The translations under genes were made by a program, and so were the position numbers. This document shows positions 56,401 through 64,000 of a DNA stretch of 64,000 nucleotides, in pieces. Under the pieces are notes generated by a model. That model was not told where the DNA came from, did no database searches, and saw only the letters and a program-made list of their open reading frames with translations. Position 1 is the first letter of the stretch. Every line of letters starts with the position of its first letter. This stretch comes from Trypanosoma brucei gambiense DAL972 (taxonomy: Eukaryota; Euglenozoa; Kinetoplastea; Trypanosomatida; Trypanosomatidae): the NCBI RefSeq assembly GCF_000210295.1, contig NC_026741.1, forward strand, positions 744,001 to 808,000, given 5' to 3'.

Positions 56401-59280
56401 GAAATTCGAGCTTATGATCCCGACGTTATCATATCCTGGGAGGTGGGCAGAAGTGGAATAGGGCTGCTGGCGCTGCGCTACAAGATCGCGCTTCGCCGCT
56501 CGCTCGCGCGTGACTTATCACGCTTGACGCCAGATAGCGCACTGTTTAACCAGAGAAGCGAGAACATACATCTTAATCCCGAAGAGAAACCCTCTAATAG
56601 TAGTGACGAAAATATTAGTGAGGTCGAATGCGTATCCCCTTCCTCTGACTCATCACACTCTTCTTGCTCGGAGTCAACACTGTTCTCCACGGGCAGTGGG
56701 GCAACTGCTGCTACTACTAGGGGTTCTGTGGCACATGTTAGAGGTGGGTCGACCAATGCACATCCTAATCTTGGCGATTTGACGAAGCAGCTCTCCCGTC
56801 GTTTTGGTGGAAGTCCACAGGTAGCCGGGAGAATCATTGTTGATCTTAGCAAGTATTTGCGCAAATACCTTCAGCTGCCGTCAACTACCCTACAGATGGT
56901 ATATAAGAAACTGTTCAACAGCAGCTTGCCCTTCTTTACTGACGTCGCCCTCACGCGGATGTATTGTGCGGGAGAAGCGGGTATGCAACGTGTTTTTATG
57001 TCGATTCTCCTTACACGTGTCGTCGCCCCGCACCGCATCGCCCAGCATCTGCACTTCTTCACCCGCACAGCGGAGTTCGCCCGCATGTTTGGAATTCTGT
57101 TTAGTGAAGTTTTAACCCGTGGGAGTCAATACCGCGTGGAAGCCACGTTACATCGCATGGCGAAGCCCATGGGTTTTGCGCTGCTTTCACCACCACTGGA
57201 AGTTGTACACCGTCAACCGCGGTTGCAGAGTATGCCACTGATAATGCAACCACGCAGTGGCTTCTACAAGGACGACCCCGTTGTTGTTTTGGACTTCCGC
57301 AGTCTGTATCCAAGTATTGTTATAGCTTACAACATCTGCTACACAACCTGTCTTGGTTCTGTGGGGAAAGGTGTGTATGGACGCTTGGGTGTGCTCAAGT
57401 CGTACAAACGAGACGACATGCTTCTTTCCTCACTTCTCAGTGGTCTTGCGGACATCAAGAACGACCACAATGGCAAAAACGACGACAATGAAAACAGTAA
57501 CACACTACACGGTGTGACATTTACGCCCAACGGATGTATGTTCTTAACTCCGGAGAATCGTGAGGGTGTGCTACCTCAGATGCTTCGTGTTTTACTTGAC
57601 ACCCGCGTGGATCTGCAGGCAGCTCTGAAGCATGTGGCTCACCCCTTCGGAGACATTTACATGCAACAGATCCTGCAGGAACAACAGATGGCTATTAAAA
57701 TGCTTGCCAATACCACCTATGGTTACACCGCAGCTTCCTTTACTGGACGTATGCCGTGCGCCGATGTGGCTGACGCTATTGTCATGCTAGGACGCCAGAC
57801 GTTGGAGCGAGCCATGTGGTTAATCAATAGTCACCCCGTTTGGAAGGCAGAAGTTGTTTACGGCGACACGGATTCATTGTTTGTGCGTCTACCGGGGAGA
57901 ACCAAGGAAGAGGCATTCGCAGTAGGAGAGGAGATGGCTAAAGAGGTGACAGCGGTTAACCCAGCTCCCGTGCGCCTGCAATTCGAGAAGGTGTTGTTTC
58001 CTTGCCTTCTCCTAGTTAAGAAGCGTTACGTGGGGTATGCCTATTTCAAGCCCGAACAACAGGAGCCGCAATTTTTAGCAAAGGGAATTGAGACGGTTCG
58101 AAGGGACCAGTGCCCAGCCACTGCGCACCTTGCTGCAAAAATGATTCACCTTCTCTTCTCCGGGGCAGACACTGAAACCTTGCGGCAGTGTTTCTATGAA
58201 GAAGTAAGTAAATTGCAACGTGGAGACTGCAGTCCAGTTGACTGCATATTTCGGAAGGCTGTGAAATTTGGAAGGTATAAACCCAATGGGCGTTTACCAG
58301 CAGCAGCGCGTCTCGCGGCGTTGCTTGTGGAGAAGGATGCCATGAGGACTCCTTACTGGGGGGAGCGCATACCATTCGTCGTAATTCGACGGCCGGAATC
58401 CACACGATTAAGCGATCGTGTTGTCCACCCCCAACAGCTGCTGAGTGATGAGGATCATCTTATGCTTGACAGTGAGTACTATATCACACGACACATTGTT
58501 CCTACGCTCGACAGGATGTTTTATCTGGTTGGTGTGAGTTGTGGCCGCTGGTATGCGGAGATGCCTCGGGGTCGTACTTACCAAAACTACTTTGAACTGG
58601 GATTAAGTATTGCTGCGACAAAAGCCGCCAAGCGGGCGCGAGGAGTGGCGACGCCCCCTACTTTGTGCGCTGATATCATTAACGTTAATATTTCCAATGC
58701 CAATCACGGTAATGAAAGGTTCAAGAGAAAAGGTAGGGGTAAAGGTAAAGGTGGCAGTGGGCTGCTTGGAAATCAGTCGGCGAGGGGTGCGAAAAATCGA
58801 ACCCTTGATTCATATTACCAGCAGACTCTATGTGCTGTATGCCTCACAAACTCAACAGCCACCTCACCGACTGACCCTCCAGTTTGCAAGGGATGTCTTG
58901 AAAATTTATCAACCACCGCCCAACGCGTGACGTCACGACGTTACCGCGTGGAGCGCCACCTACAACTTATGAAAATGGCCTGCTTGCGATGCATAGGGAC
59001 TTGTGGTGAGGTGGGTGGGCCAGGTTTTCTATCCAGTCAGAAGAGGGATATGGAAGATATGAATTTCTGCATCCCGCATAGCCTCGCTGCTGCACCTGAC
59101 CGTGGCATTCACGACGCTGGTGTCGTGGTGCGACGGTGGGGGAAATGCCAGCAGAAGCTTCAGGGGGAGGAAGATATTAGGTGTGTTTCCGTAGATTGTC
59201 ACTTGCCGTTTGAGAAGAAGCGGCTCTCCTCGCTCTACCTGCAGCTGCTTGTACTTGAAGACTACGTAACGACTCGCTGA
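53404..59280 (+). CDS. REV3: DNA polymerase zeta catalytic subunit
   Basis: This 1958-residue B-family DNA polymerase is the catalytic subunit of the translesion enzyme polymerase zeta, which extends past damaged bases. The N-terminal domain (about residues 1-220) has the B-family fold start and phrases such as HIHGVYPYFFV. A long central region is Ser-rich. The exonuclease-like domain includes DPDVIISWEVGRSGIG near residue 1010. The polymerase motifs are DFRSLYPSIVIAYN (motif A, from 1297), KMLANTTYGYTAA (motif B, near 1432) and VYGDTDSLF (motif C, 1485-1493), so it should be active. Two C-terminal cysteine motifs follow a Lys/Gly-rich linker: CysA with CAVC from 1810, and CysB with CLRC from 1860 and CVSVDC from 1927. 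CysB binds an iron-sulfur cluster in B-family polymerases and recruits accessory subunits. The CysB pairs are unusually far apart. Confidence 0.95.
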   Translation: MNLYVVSIEYTLQRPDAALGDAVMSPMFRRVSSRCPILHIFGYTTTEGNDRAAGEKSDVPREAAISESKLDSIQRYSVCAHIHGVYPYFFVQRSNSRISAMQFGTQLESVAMEALSSGRNKSAAAPRPHDRQQLIHHVDVVWLLPFYGYHGKKQPFFKVYVVDPAMVSRFLHLLYCTKHMGGRQWLVYEAHSPFHFQFMADYGAKGMGAFFIPSCTARSKLPDSVQPEQLNIAAVRPEGEPARLSCAQIEVDVSASSLRFRDGAVQPGENLLTARRNVRQYFADLGVDDAVLRGCTSGLLARRFTVSDQQRCDLGAVLLRKRFNESLKAKFTDPVVEEQEKVDSPVGVTQQLMEDMQGIVGEVLLPDSSPGCFSAPQHSLHNDQGEVGTSQDPLVPPGVTSEQGGCDERERPLPRCRSSDTPLPGNDYVEGMSPRGEDEPSVLFPSTLSSDGPGSSSNTNACGCSVESSKGGNEVAFDARLRNDCGDSDRNWRESLSVGDTVAIASEESHDTTTAKSCLFAKIVCLGTSSVRLRWYVALSETHLADCQDELEKRGCWLGKGTKLGGCTPVAQGYQEELLLGDVEDINSISVLRQGPPIVVHHSYRSFIHDRNCGKIIGDGDCFISIALLCRYNYHVRERRLSAIEPRGDDNYLAMPALLLQSTPCASSDDESSLLAEVADEDEELFSSLSLSPPPDGCELCTFPHQRAPSRPSGSDHRVSGNNFKLPEGLRRSVSQTMQCAVQSQLSLLQSFSVCCSLSPRIREPVSPSVVAISSGVTRPSCALSSSSVECVDPQREALLVEFKREGSCVRCSNLIGDIPRNFIWRFDPIQRRVVISGATWPRVVALAPKLPPPTKCVSSLLKRPSVQLLTRIAHSQDLTPPEGAHTVAAKQEWCPHGSSSGSRSQRHSTRLICALRVMLVEVFLHRRDGVQHVAQERLLAVGLGRTTSIDERVKVRLFCVTGLSQKVPVGQPRVSPFSGAVEVVQLPSEEHLLRHVMWEIRAYDPDVIISWEVGRSGIGLLALRYKIALRRSLARDLSRLTPDSALFNQRSENIHLNPEEKPSNSSDENISEVECVSPSSDSSHSSCSESTLFSTGSGATAATTRGSVAHVRGGSTNAHPNLGDLTKQLSRRFGGSPQVAGRIIVDLSKYLRKYLQLPSTTLQMVYKKLFNSSLPFFTDVALTRMYCAGEAGMQRVFMSILLTRVVAPHRIAQHLHFFTRTAEFARMFGILFSEVLTRGSQYRVEATLHRMAKPMGFALLSPPLEVVHRQPRLQSMPLIMQPRSGFYKDDPVVVLDFRSLYPSIVIAYNICYTTCLGSVGKGVYGRLGVLKSYKRDDMLLSSLLSGLADIKNDHNGKNDDNENSNTLHGVTFTPNGCMFLTPENREGVLPQMLRVLLDTRVDLQAALKHVAHPFGDIYMQQILQEQQMAIKMLANTTYGYTAASFTGRMPCADVADAIVMLGRQTLERAMWLINSHPVWKAEVVYGDTDSLFVRLPGRTKEEAFAVGEEMAKEVTAVNPAPVRLQFEKVLFPCLLLVKKRYVGYAYFKPEQQEPQFLAKGIETVRRDQCPATAHLAAKMIHLLFSGADTETLRQCFYEEVSKLQRGDCSPVDCIFRKAVKFGRYKPNGRLPAAARLAALLVEKDAMRTPYWGERIPFVVIRRPESTRLSDRVVHPQQLLSDEDHLMLDSEYYITRHIVPTLDRMFYLVGVSCGRWYAEMPRGRTYQNYFELGLSIAATKAAKRARGVATPPTLCADIINVNISNANHGNERFKRKGRGKGKGGSGLLGNQSARGAKNRTLDSYYQQTLCAVCLTNSTATSPTDPPVCKGCLENLSTTAQRVTSRRYRVERHLQLMKMACLRCIGTCGEVGGPGFLSSQKRDMEDMNFCIPHSLAAAPDRGIHDAGVVVRRWGKCQQKLQGEEDIRCVSVDCHLPFEKKRLSSLYLQLLVLEDYVTTR
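55211..55248. repeat. Perfect 14-bp inverted repeat inside REV3
   Basis: The arms CTTACCGCAGTTTC (55211-55224) and GAAACTGCGGTAAG (55235-55248) are exact reverse complements separated by 10 bases. A stem of this strength could form in DNA or mRNA. It lies in the coding region, where the arms encode parts of SYRSFIHDRNCGK. Confidence 0.9.
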
Positions 59281-59639
59281 TACAATGTTATTTTATTTGA
59301 TAATATCTTAGTGGTTGGAGTTTGCTTTCAATATTTGTAAATAAAACCTGTTTGTGCTCGACTTCTCGTGTTTCCGTTATTTTTTTTCTTTCTCCGCGGT
59401 ACGTAACTCTTCACCGTTTTTGTGGTTGCTGCACTGTGGTATCTATTGTCATGTATGCGAGTGTGCTCATTTAACTGTTGTGATTATTATTAGCGGCACT
59501 TCGTGTCTCAAGGCAAATGTGAGTTTTCCCATCTCTCCTGCACTTTGTTTGTTGTCTGTGGTACGTGTTCAGCCATATATACCTATATGTACCTCCTTAT
59601 GATTTTATTTTTTGCTGTAGTTGGGTCCAGAGGGGTAAC
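59281..59639 (+). other. Short spacer between REV3 and the 691-aa protein gene
   Basis: This 359-bp spacer is T-rich. TTTTTTGCTGTAG at 59608-59620 is the likely acceptor. No gene is seen. Confidence 0.5.
59592..59620 (+). promoter_or_regulatory. Predicted spliced-leader acceptor for the 691-aa protein gene
   Basis: A T-rich tract followed by AG at 59619-59620 leaves a 19-base leader before ATG 59640. A second AG at 59629-59630 would shorten it to 9 bases. Confidence 0.55.
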
Positions 59640-61715
59640 ATGAGGCGGTTATTTATAACCACTGCTTCTACGTTGTGTCACTCGCTTCATTGTACCGACA
59701 CAAGAACTGGTGGGGCTGGTAAAGAGTCCACACCGACTGAGGTGCAATGCGAGATGACGCTGCAATGCAGTGATGAGAGCGGGTGCTCCCCGTTTTTAAG
59801 TTCACTTTTGAGCCCTGTCGAGACAGTGCCTCTGCATGATGTCACGAGAACTTACTCGACGATGGATGTAGTGGACCCACCTGCTCGCTACAACCCAATG
59901 GTCCCAAATGTTGAGCCGTCATCTTCTTCGGCTGGTCACATGGAGCAGATTTTGGAGAACGGAGAGGAAGAAGGACCTGTTGCTTGCGCGCATAAGAATG
60001 GAAAGCTGTGGGGCTTGTTTGAGGGATCCGAAGACAATAAACCACCTGCTTGGTTTTATCGACTATGTAAAGATTTGTTTTATCGAACGAATAGCGAAGA
60101 CAATATGGATGATGCTGCGTTGGTAAGTGATATCGAGCCCAGTCATTACATTTCTTCCACAGAGAATCGTCACGTTGACGGAAGTGATACCACCCAACGG
60201 TTTGCTGAAGCTGGTACTGATGTCAGTGATGGCGTGGATCCGTACGTATGGATTCCGTTCAACCTGCTTGATGAGGCTGACTACCACGTCGGACCATATC
60301 GATTTCCAAGTACGGCAACATACACCCATGAACAACGCACGTTACTGTGTTTAGGGGACACCCGCCGGGAGTACGTCCACTTCTGCGATTCCTATGCATT
60401 TCCCGGTCGCGCCCAGATTCCGACATCTGTCGGTACGTGTCCGTCAAAACTATATGTTAACCCGAAACAGCAGCAACCTGTTGTCTACATTCAACTCAGC
60501 AATGACATTCCACCTGCTATGTGGCTTCCTGTTAAGGGAACTGCCGCATCTGTGCGGCGGGTACTGGCGGAGTTTGCTTCCATGGCGGCGTTACATAGGG
60601 ACTGGCACCATGACGAGTTTATGGAACGCCACGCAACCGCGGTTCGAATGCTAGAACTTCAGAGGCTACCAGCTGGAGAGGGAGACATCCTACGATACAT
60701 GGCGTACGACGCACGGAACGCTCAATTCGCGTTCGCACCCATCCGTGAGTTTCCCAACCAACAGGAGTTTTTTCTAGGCGAGCACGACGATCCCGAGAAG
60801 CTGATGGAGCATGTCGACCTCTGTCCGCTGTTGTTTGCCATCCCGCACATGCGAACTGTTGTGGATTTGCACGCTGAGCACATGATACCGACAATCGCTG
60901 GACCCGGCGTTGCTACATCGCTCTACCGCTGCATATACTCTAAGGCGCTCCTGTTTGTGCAAGTACATTTATCATCAGAGGTGAAGCTCCCGCCGCAGGA
61001 TCCGGAAGCTTTCAAGTTCATGTGGAAGGACTCCCAGGTGTTACCGAAGATGCGCATCCCGGTTTTCGTTCGTGTCGTGTGGCCGACTAATGAACGAATG
61101 AGCGGTGGTGGAGGACTTCTGCGACGGTTTAACCGCCTGTTTGGCACAGAGTTTGCTTCTGACATCCCCGTAGATGCGGCGATGGCATTACTGTACGTGA
61201 TGCAATGGTCTGGGCATATTAAAGACTTCCTTGGTGTTCGTGGTATGAGGCAGCGTCTGGCTGATCTGCTGCTTGCGTCGCAACAACCAGAACCGACAAA
61301 GTTGTATCCGGGTACGAGGGAAATACCAAACCCGGAATACACAGTGGCCGAGCGCCTTGGCATGCATGTGCAGTACCTCGCTCAGCTGCACGACCCAGAT
61401 ATTTCTCTCACGATTCAGCGGCTGCTACCGGTTGCTTCAGCACCAGTCCGCATGGGCTGTGCCAAAGCAGCTTTAATAGCCGGCGATAGGGAATTGTTTC
61501 GGCACATTGTGAGCAGTGAGCCACCGGGGCGTATGCAGACATATATGACAAAATTGGTGAGGAAACGGAAGACGCGGGATTTGGTTGATGCTGAACCGAG
61601 ATTACTGGAGGACCAATACGAGTTCGCCGCCCCGCTATGGACCAAGCGGGGCAAACGTCTCGATAGTAACACTTTGGAGGGTGTTGTGGAGGCTCAATCG
61701 AGACTCAGCGGATAA
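59640..61715 (+). CDS. Unrecognised 691-aa protein, probably mitochondrial
   Basis: The N-terminus MRRLFITTASTLCHSLHC is a good mitochondrial presequence pattern: basic, hydroxylated and without acids. The rest is soluble. A region around residues 200-350 holds Trp/Pro/Tyr-rich blocks (YVWIPFNLLDEADYHVGPYR, PVVYIQLSNDIPPAMWLPV), and residues about 555-660 look like helical repeats ending with a basic stretch (TKLVRKRKTRDLVD). I do not recognise a named family. The size, presequence and lineage-specific look fit kinetoplastid mitoribosomal or ribosome-assembly proteins; that is inference from general knowledge and not from a matched domain. The first ATG lies just after a strong predicted acceptor. 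An in-frame upstream extension of 25 codons starts with GTG and would cross that acceptor. Confidence 0.7.
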   Translation: MRRLFITTASTLCHSLHCTDTRTGGAGKESTPTEVQCEMTLQCSDESGCSPFLSSLLSPVETVPLHDVTRTYSTMDVVDPPARYNPMVPNVEPSSSSAGHMEQILENGEEEGPVACAHKNGKLWGLFEGSEDNKPPAWFYRLCKDLFYRTNSEDNMDDAALVSDIEPSHYISSTENRHVDGSDTTQRFAEAGTDVSDGVDPYVWIPFNLLDEADYHVGPYRFPSTATYTHEQRTLLCLGDTRREYVHFCDSYAFPGRAQIPTSVGTCPSKLYVNPKQQQPVVYIQLSNDIPPAMWLPVKGTAASVRRVLAEFASMAALHRDWHHDEFMERHATAVRMLELQRLPAGEGDILRYMAYDARNAQFAFAPIREFPNQQEFFLGEHDDPEKLMEHVDLCPLLFAIPHMRTVVDLHAEHMIPTIAGPGVATSLYRCIYSKALLFVQVHLSSEVKLPPQDPEAFKFMWKDSQVLPKMRIPVFVRVVWPTNERMSGGGGLLRRFNRLFGTEFASDIPVDAAMALLYVMQWSGHIKDFLGVRGMRQRLADLLLASQQPEPTKLYPGTREIPNPEYTVAERLGMHVQYLAQLHDPDISLTIQRLLPVASAPVRMGCAKAALIAGDRELFRHIVSSEPPGRMQTYMTKLVRKRKTRDLVDAEPRLLEDQYEFAAPLWTKRGKRLDSNTLEGVVEAQSRLSG

Positions 61716-62125
61716 TTAGCGAGTATTAAATCGTTTGGTAGTCACCATTTCCGTGAGGCAATGTTTACATTCGCTTAACAAACTAATTTTGGGGACGCAG
61801 CATAGGTTAGGGGAGAGGAGTTGCGAATGAAAAGCGCGCGCGGTGTCTTGAGAGGCAGATAACTCCAACGCACTTTCTGGAGTACGTCGGAAGGCAGGTT
61901 TTCATATCTTTTTAAGGAGGGTTCTTGTCTCGACCTTTTCCTCCTCCTGTGGTTGTGTGTGCTTGTGCGTCTGCATATTCCATTCCCCTTTCCCCTCTCC
62001 ACCCATTATATCTTTTGGCCGAGGATATCTTTGCAGCTGCTGACTTCCATCTAATTCTTCTTGCACTGAATTACGTTCCACGCTTAGGTAAGGCTATCTT
62101 GTGGCCTTTTGAACACCGTAGAAGA
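61716..62125 (+). other. Intergenic spacer upstream of the Elp3 paralogue
   Basis: This 410-bp spacer contains a strong C/T tract at 61979-62017 and acceptor AGs at 62022-62023 and 62035-62036. The roughly 90-base leader that follows has no ATG. No gene is seen. Confidence 0.5.
61979..62036 (+). promoter_or_regulatory. Predicted spliced-leader acceptor for the Elp3 paralogue
   Basis: A C/T-rich tract is followed by AG at 62022-62023 and TTGCAG at 62031-62036. Either gives an ATG-free leader to 62126. Confidence 0.6.
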
Positions 62126-64000
62126 ATGTCGCTAAAGCGCCCTCGTGATGAAGGTGGACACGACGACCTCAACACTGGGCAAGAGGAAAATGCACAGCGA
62201 AACTTCGATAGTATGGAAGAGCAGGACCAACACACCCCTTACCTTTCACTAAGAGAGGCGCGTTTCTCCGGTCGGTCCATGCAAGAAGGTTTCCACCTTC
62301 AACTGGGCGAGTATGAAGAGCCAGACGAAGCGAAGGAAGTGGAAGAGTTGATGAATGGACATGAGGACTTCGGCGATTTACCGAAGGAGCGTCAAAAAGC
62401 ATTGCTTGACGCAGTGAGAGTTTTGGTGAGGAAAGCTGCGGGTACCACAAACAAGAACCAACTGGAGCACCTTCGCGTAAAGGCGTCGCGGCTCGTGGGC
62501 TTTAAAGACACGGCGCGGAAGTCAGAACTTACGGCGGCGTATCGGCAGTTAGTGCGTGCGGGTGAAGTGCAGGAATCTGCGGCTGTGGAAGAGCTTCTCT
62601 TGCGTAAACGCGGCAAATCGCATAGTGGTGTACTTGTTGTGACAGTGTTTATGGGACCCGGCCAGTTTTCATGTCCAAAGGACTGTCACTACTGCCCAAA
62701 TCAGCCAGGTATCGCCCGTTCCTATCTCCTGAAAGAGCCTGGTGTTCTTCGCGGGTACCGTAACGGTTGGGATCCTATCAGGCAGTTCTATGATCGCGCC
62801 AGTGCTCTGGAAAACAATGGCCATGTAGTTGATAAAATTGAGCTCATTATCCTGGGCGGGACGTTTTCCTTTTACCCCAAAAAGTATGTGGAGGAGTTTA
62901 TAACCGGAAACTTCTACGCGGCGAACACATATTATGACTCCACTCCCTTGCGGCCTATTGGTACTTTGGAGCAGGAAATAACAGCTAATGAAGATGCGCG
63001 GTGCCGAATAATTGGCGTGACGATCGAGACCCGGCCTGATTATATAAATTTATCCGAGTTGAGACGATTCCGATCCCTTGGTGTCACTCGTGTTCAGGTC
63101 GGCATACAACACTTGGACGATGACATTCTCACTATCGTTAACCGTGACTGCCCAACTGCCAAAACCATCGTAGCCATCAAGCGGCTCCTTGACGCGGGAT
63201 TCAAAGTTGATGCTCACTGGATGCCTGACTTACCAGGGAGCAGCTACTCAAAGGATCATGAGATGTTTGAGTATTTATTCTCGGAGGACAATGAAAATTT
63301 CCAGGTTGACCAATGGAAGGTGTACCCAACGGCGACGGTCCCGTACACAAAGATCGAGGACTGGTATCGTACGGGTAAGTACAAACCATACGCAGAGCTG
63401 GACGGTGGTTCCTGGATGGTGAAGCTTCTGGTGTACATCATGGAGAATTGCCCCAGGCGGATTCGATTGAATCGTATCATTCGAGACATACCGACGACAT
63501 ACATCATGGGTGGCGAGCGGCGGTGTAATCTTCGGCAAGTTATTGAGGCGGAAATGAAGGCTAAGGGTATCCGGTGCAAAGATATCCGCGAGCGTGAGTG
63601 CAAAGGGGCGCCTGTGGACAGAAATCAGACAAAAGTGTTTGTTAATGAGTTTCGCGCCAGTGGAGGAACGGAGTTTTACCTTTCCGTGGAGAACATGGAA
63701 CAGACAATTCTTTACGGTCATCTGCGCCTTCGCCTGCGTGATGACAGTGGCGAATCGAATTCGCTCGTGAAGGCACTGGAGGGCTGCGCACTGATTCGTG
63801 AACTGCATACTTATGGTAAGTTGATTGCTGTATCTCGGCCCAATTCGGGTAATGAAGCTCAGCATATGGGTGTGGGCACACAACTAATGCGGGAGGCAGA
63901 ACGAATTGCCATCGAGCGTGGGTTCATGAAAATTGCAGTTATTGCCGGTGTGGGTGTCCGGCGTTACTACGCAAAGCTTGGCTATAAGTTAGAGGACACA
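62126..64000 (+). CDS. ELP3b: Elongator protein 3 paralogue (ELP3b-like), radical SAM plus GNAT, truncated by the window edge
   Basis: The first 625 residues are present and the frame is open to the end of the window. An N-terminal region rich in charged helices leads to a radical SAM domain whose iron-sulfur cysteines are C183, C187 and C190 (SCPKDCHYCPNQPGIARSY), spaced CX3CX2C. Elp3-type blocks follow: KIELIILGGTFSFYPKKY, GVTIETRPDYINLSEL, VQVGIQHLDDDILTIVNRDC, and DAHWMPDLPGSSYSKD. The acetyltransferase domain begins near residue 505 (TEFYLSVE) and shows the acetyl-CoA loop HMGVGTQLMREAE and the VRRYYAKLGY segment. Elp3 installs cm5U-type modifications at tRNA wobble uridines. T. brucei has two Elp3 proteins, and ELP3b has been reported to repress rDNA transcription; its recalled map position fits this gene. 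The stop codon lies beyond 64000. Confidence 0.9.
   Translation, partial: MSLKRPRDEGGHDDLNTGQEENAQRNFDSMEEQDQHTPYLSLREARFSGRSMQEGFHLQLGEYEEPDEAKEVEELMNGHEDFGDLPKERQKALLDAVRVLVRKAAGTTNKNQLEHLRVKASRLVGFKDTARKSELTAAYRQLVRAGEVQESAAVEELLLRKRGKSHSGVLVVTVFMGPGQFSCPKDCHYCPNQPGIARSYLLKEPGVLRGYRNGWDPIRQFYDRASALENNGHVVDKIELIILGGTFSFYPKKYVEEFITGNFYAANTYYDSTPLRPIGTLEQEITANEDARCRIIGVTIETRPDYINLSELRRFRSLGVTRVQVGIQHLDDDILTIVNRDCPTAKTIVAIKRLLDAGFKVDAHWMPDLPGSSYSKDHEMFEYLFSEDNENFQVDQWKVYPTATVPYTKIEDWYRTGKYKPYAELDGGSWMVKLLVYIMENCPRRIRLNRIIRDIPTTYIMGGERRCNLRQVIEAEMKAKGIRCKDIRERECKGAPVDRNQTKVFVNEFRASGGTEFYLSVENMEQTILYGHLRLRLRDDSGESNSLVKALEGCALIRELHTYGKLIAVSRPNSGNEAQHMGVGTQLMREAERIAIERGFMKIAVIAGVGVRRYYAKLGYKLEDT

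Overview
The window is nuclear DNA from a kinetoplastid, almost certainly an African trypanosome of the Trypanosoma brucei group. Every convincing gene is intronless and lies on the + strand. Genes are separated by 0.3-2.2 kb of pyrimidine-rich, T/TG-rich spacer of the kind that carries spliced-leader acceptor and polyadenylation signals, with frequent (TA)n/(TG)n runs. The gene content (sirtuin, CCT gamma, axonemal dynein, EXO1, REV3, an Elp3 paralogue) and its order match my memory of T. brucei chromosome 8, roughly Tb927.8.3120 to Tb927.8.3310. That placement is recalled, not searched.

Layout, all + strand: a TMEM234-like membrane protein (16-378); an RsmH/METTL15-like rRNA methyltransferase (769-2193); a SIRT4-type sirtuin (2592-3512); chaperonin CCT gamma (3937-5607); a 2.2 kb spacer; a small HMG-box-like protein (7845-8357); a PPR protein (9289-11649); a coiled-coil plus C2 protein of the RPGRIP1/RPGRIP1L type (12631-16101); a low-complexity basic protein (16685-17629); a RICTOR/AVO3 homologue (18919-23136); a small protein with a basic tail (24085-24603); exonuclease 1 (25446-27836); an unrecognised 584-aa protein (29279-31033); a sterol C5-desaturase-like enzyme (32005-32817); an axonemal dynein heavy chain of 4674 residues (34565-48589); a YceI-like protein (49567-50154); a hotdog-fold thioesterase-like protein (50695-51300); a PhnP-like metallo-beta-lactamase protein (51830-52933); the DNA polymerase zeta catalytic subunit REV3 (53404-59280); an unrecognised protein with a presequence-like N-terminus (59640-61715); and an Elp3 paralogue that runs off the right edge (62126 onward).

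No strand switch is visible, so the window looks like the interior of one polycistronic transcription unit whose mRNAs are separated by trans-splicing and polyadenylation. Neighbours are therefore not expected to form functional operons. Themes still recur: mitochondrial gene expression (methyltransferase, PPR protein, perhaps the 584- and 691-residue proteins), cilium (dynein, RPGRIP1-like), DNA repair (EXO1, REV3) and nutrient signalling (RICTOR). Start codons were set at the first in-frame ATG, because several reading frames extend upstream only through GTG or TTG codons.

I found no mobile element, CRISPR array, tRNA or rRNA. The items most worth a second look are the CX3CX2C Elp3 paralogue, a long insertion in the iron-sulfur motif of REV3, a perfect 14-bp inverted repeat inside the REV3 coding sequence, the RPGRIP1-like double-C2 protein, the YceI-like protein, and two short upstream reading frames.
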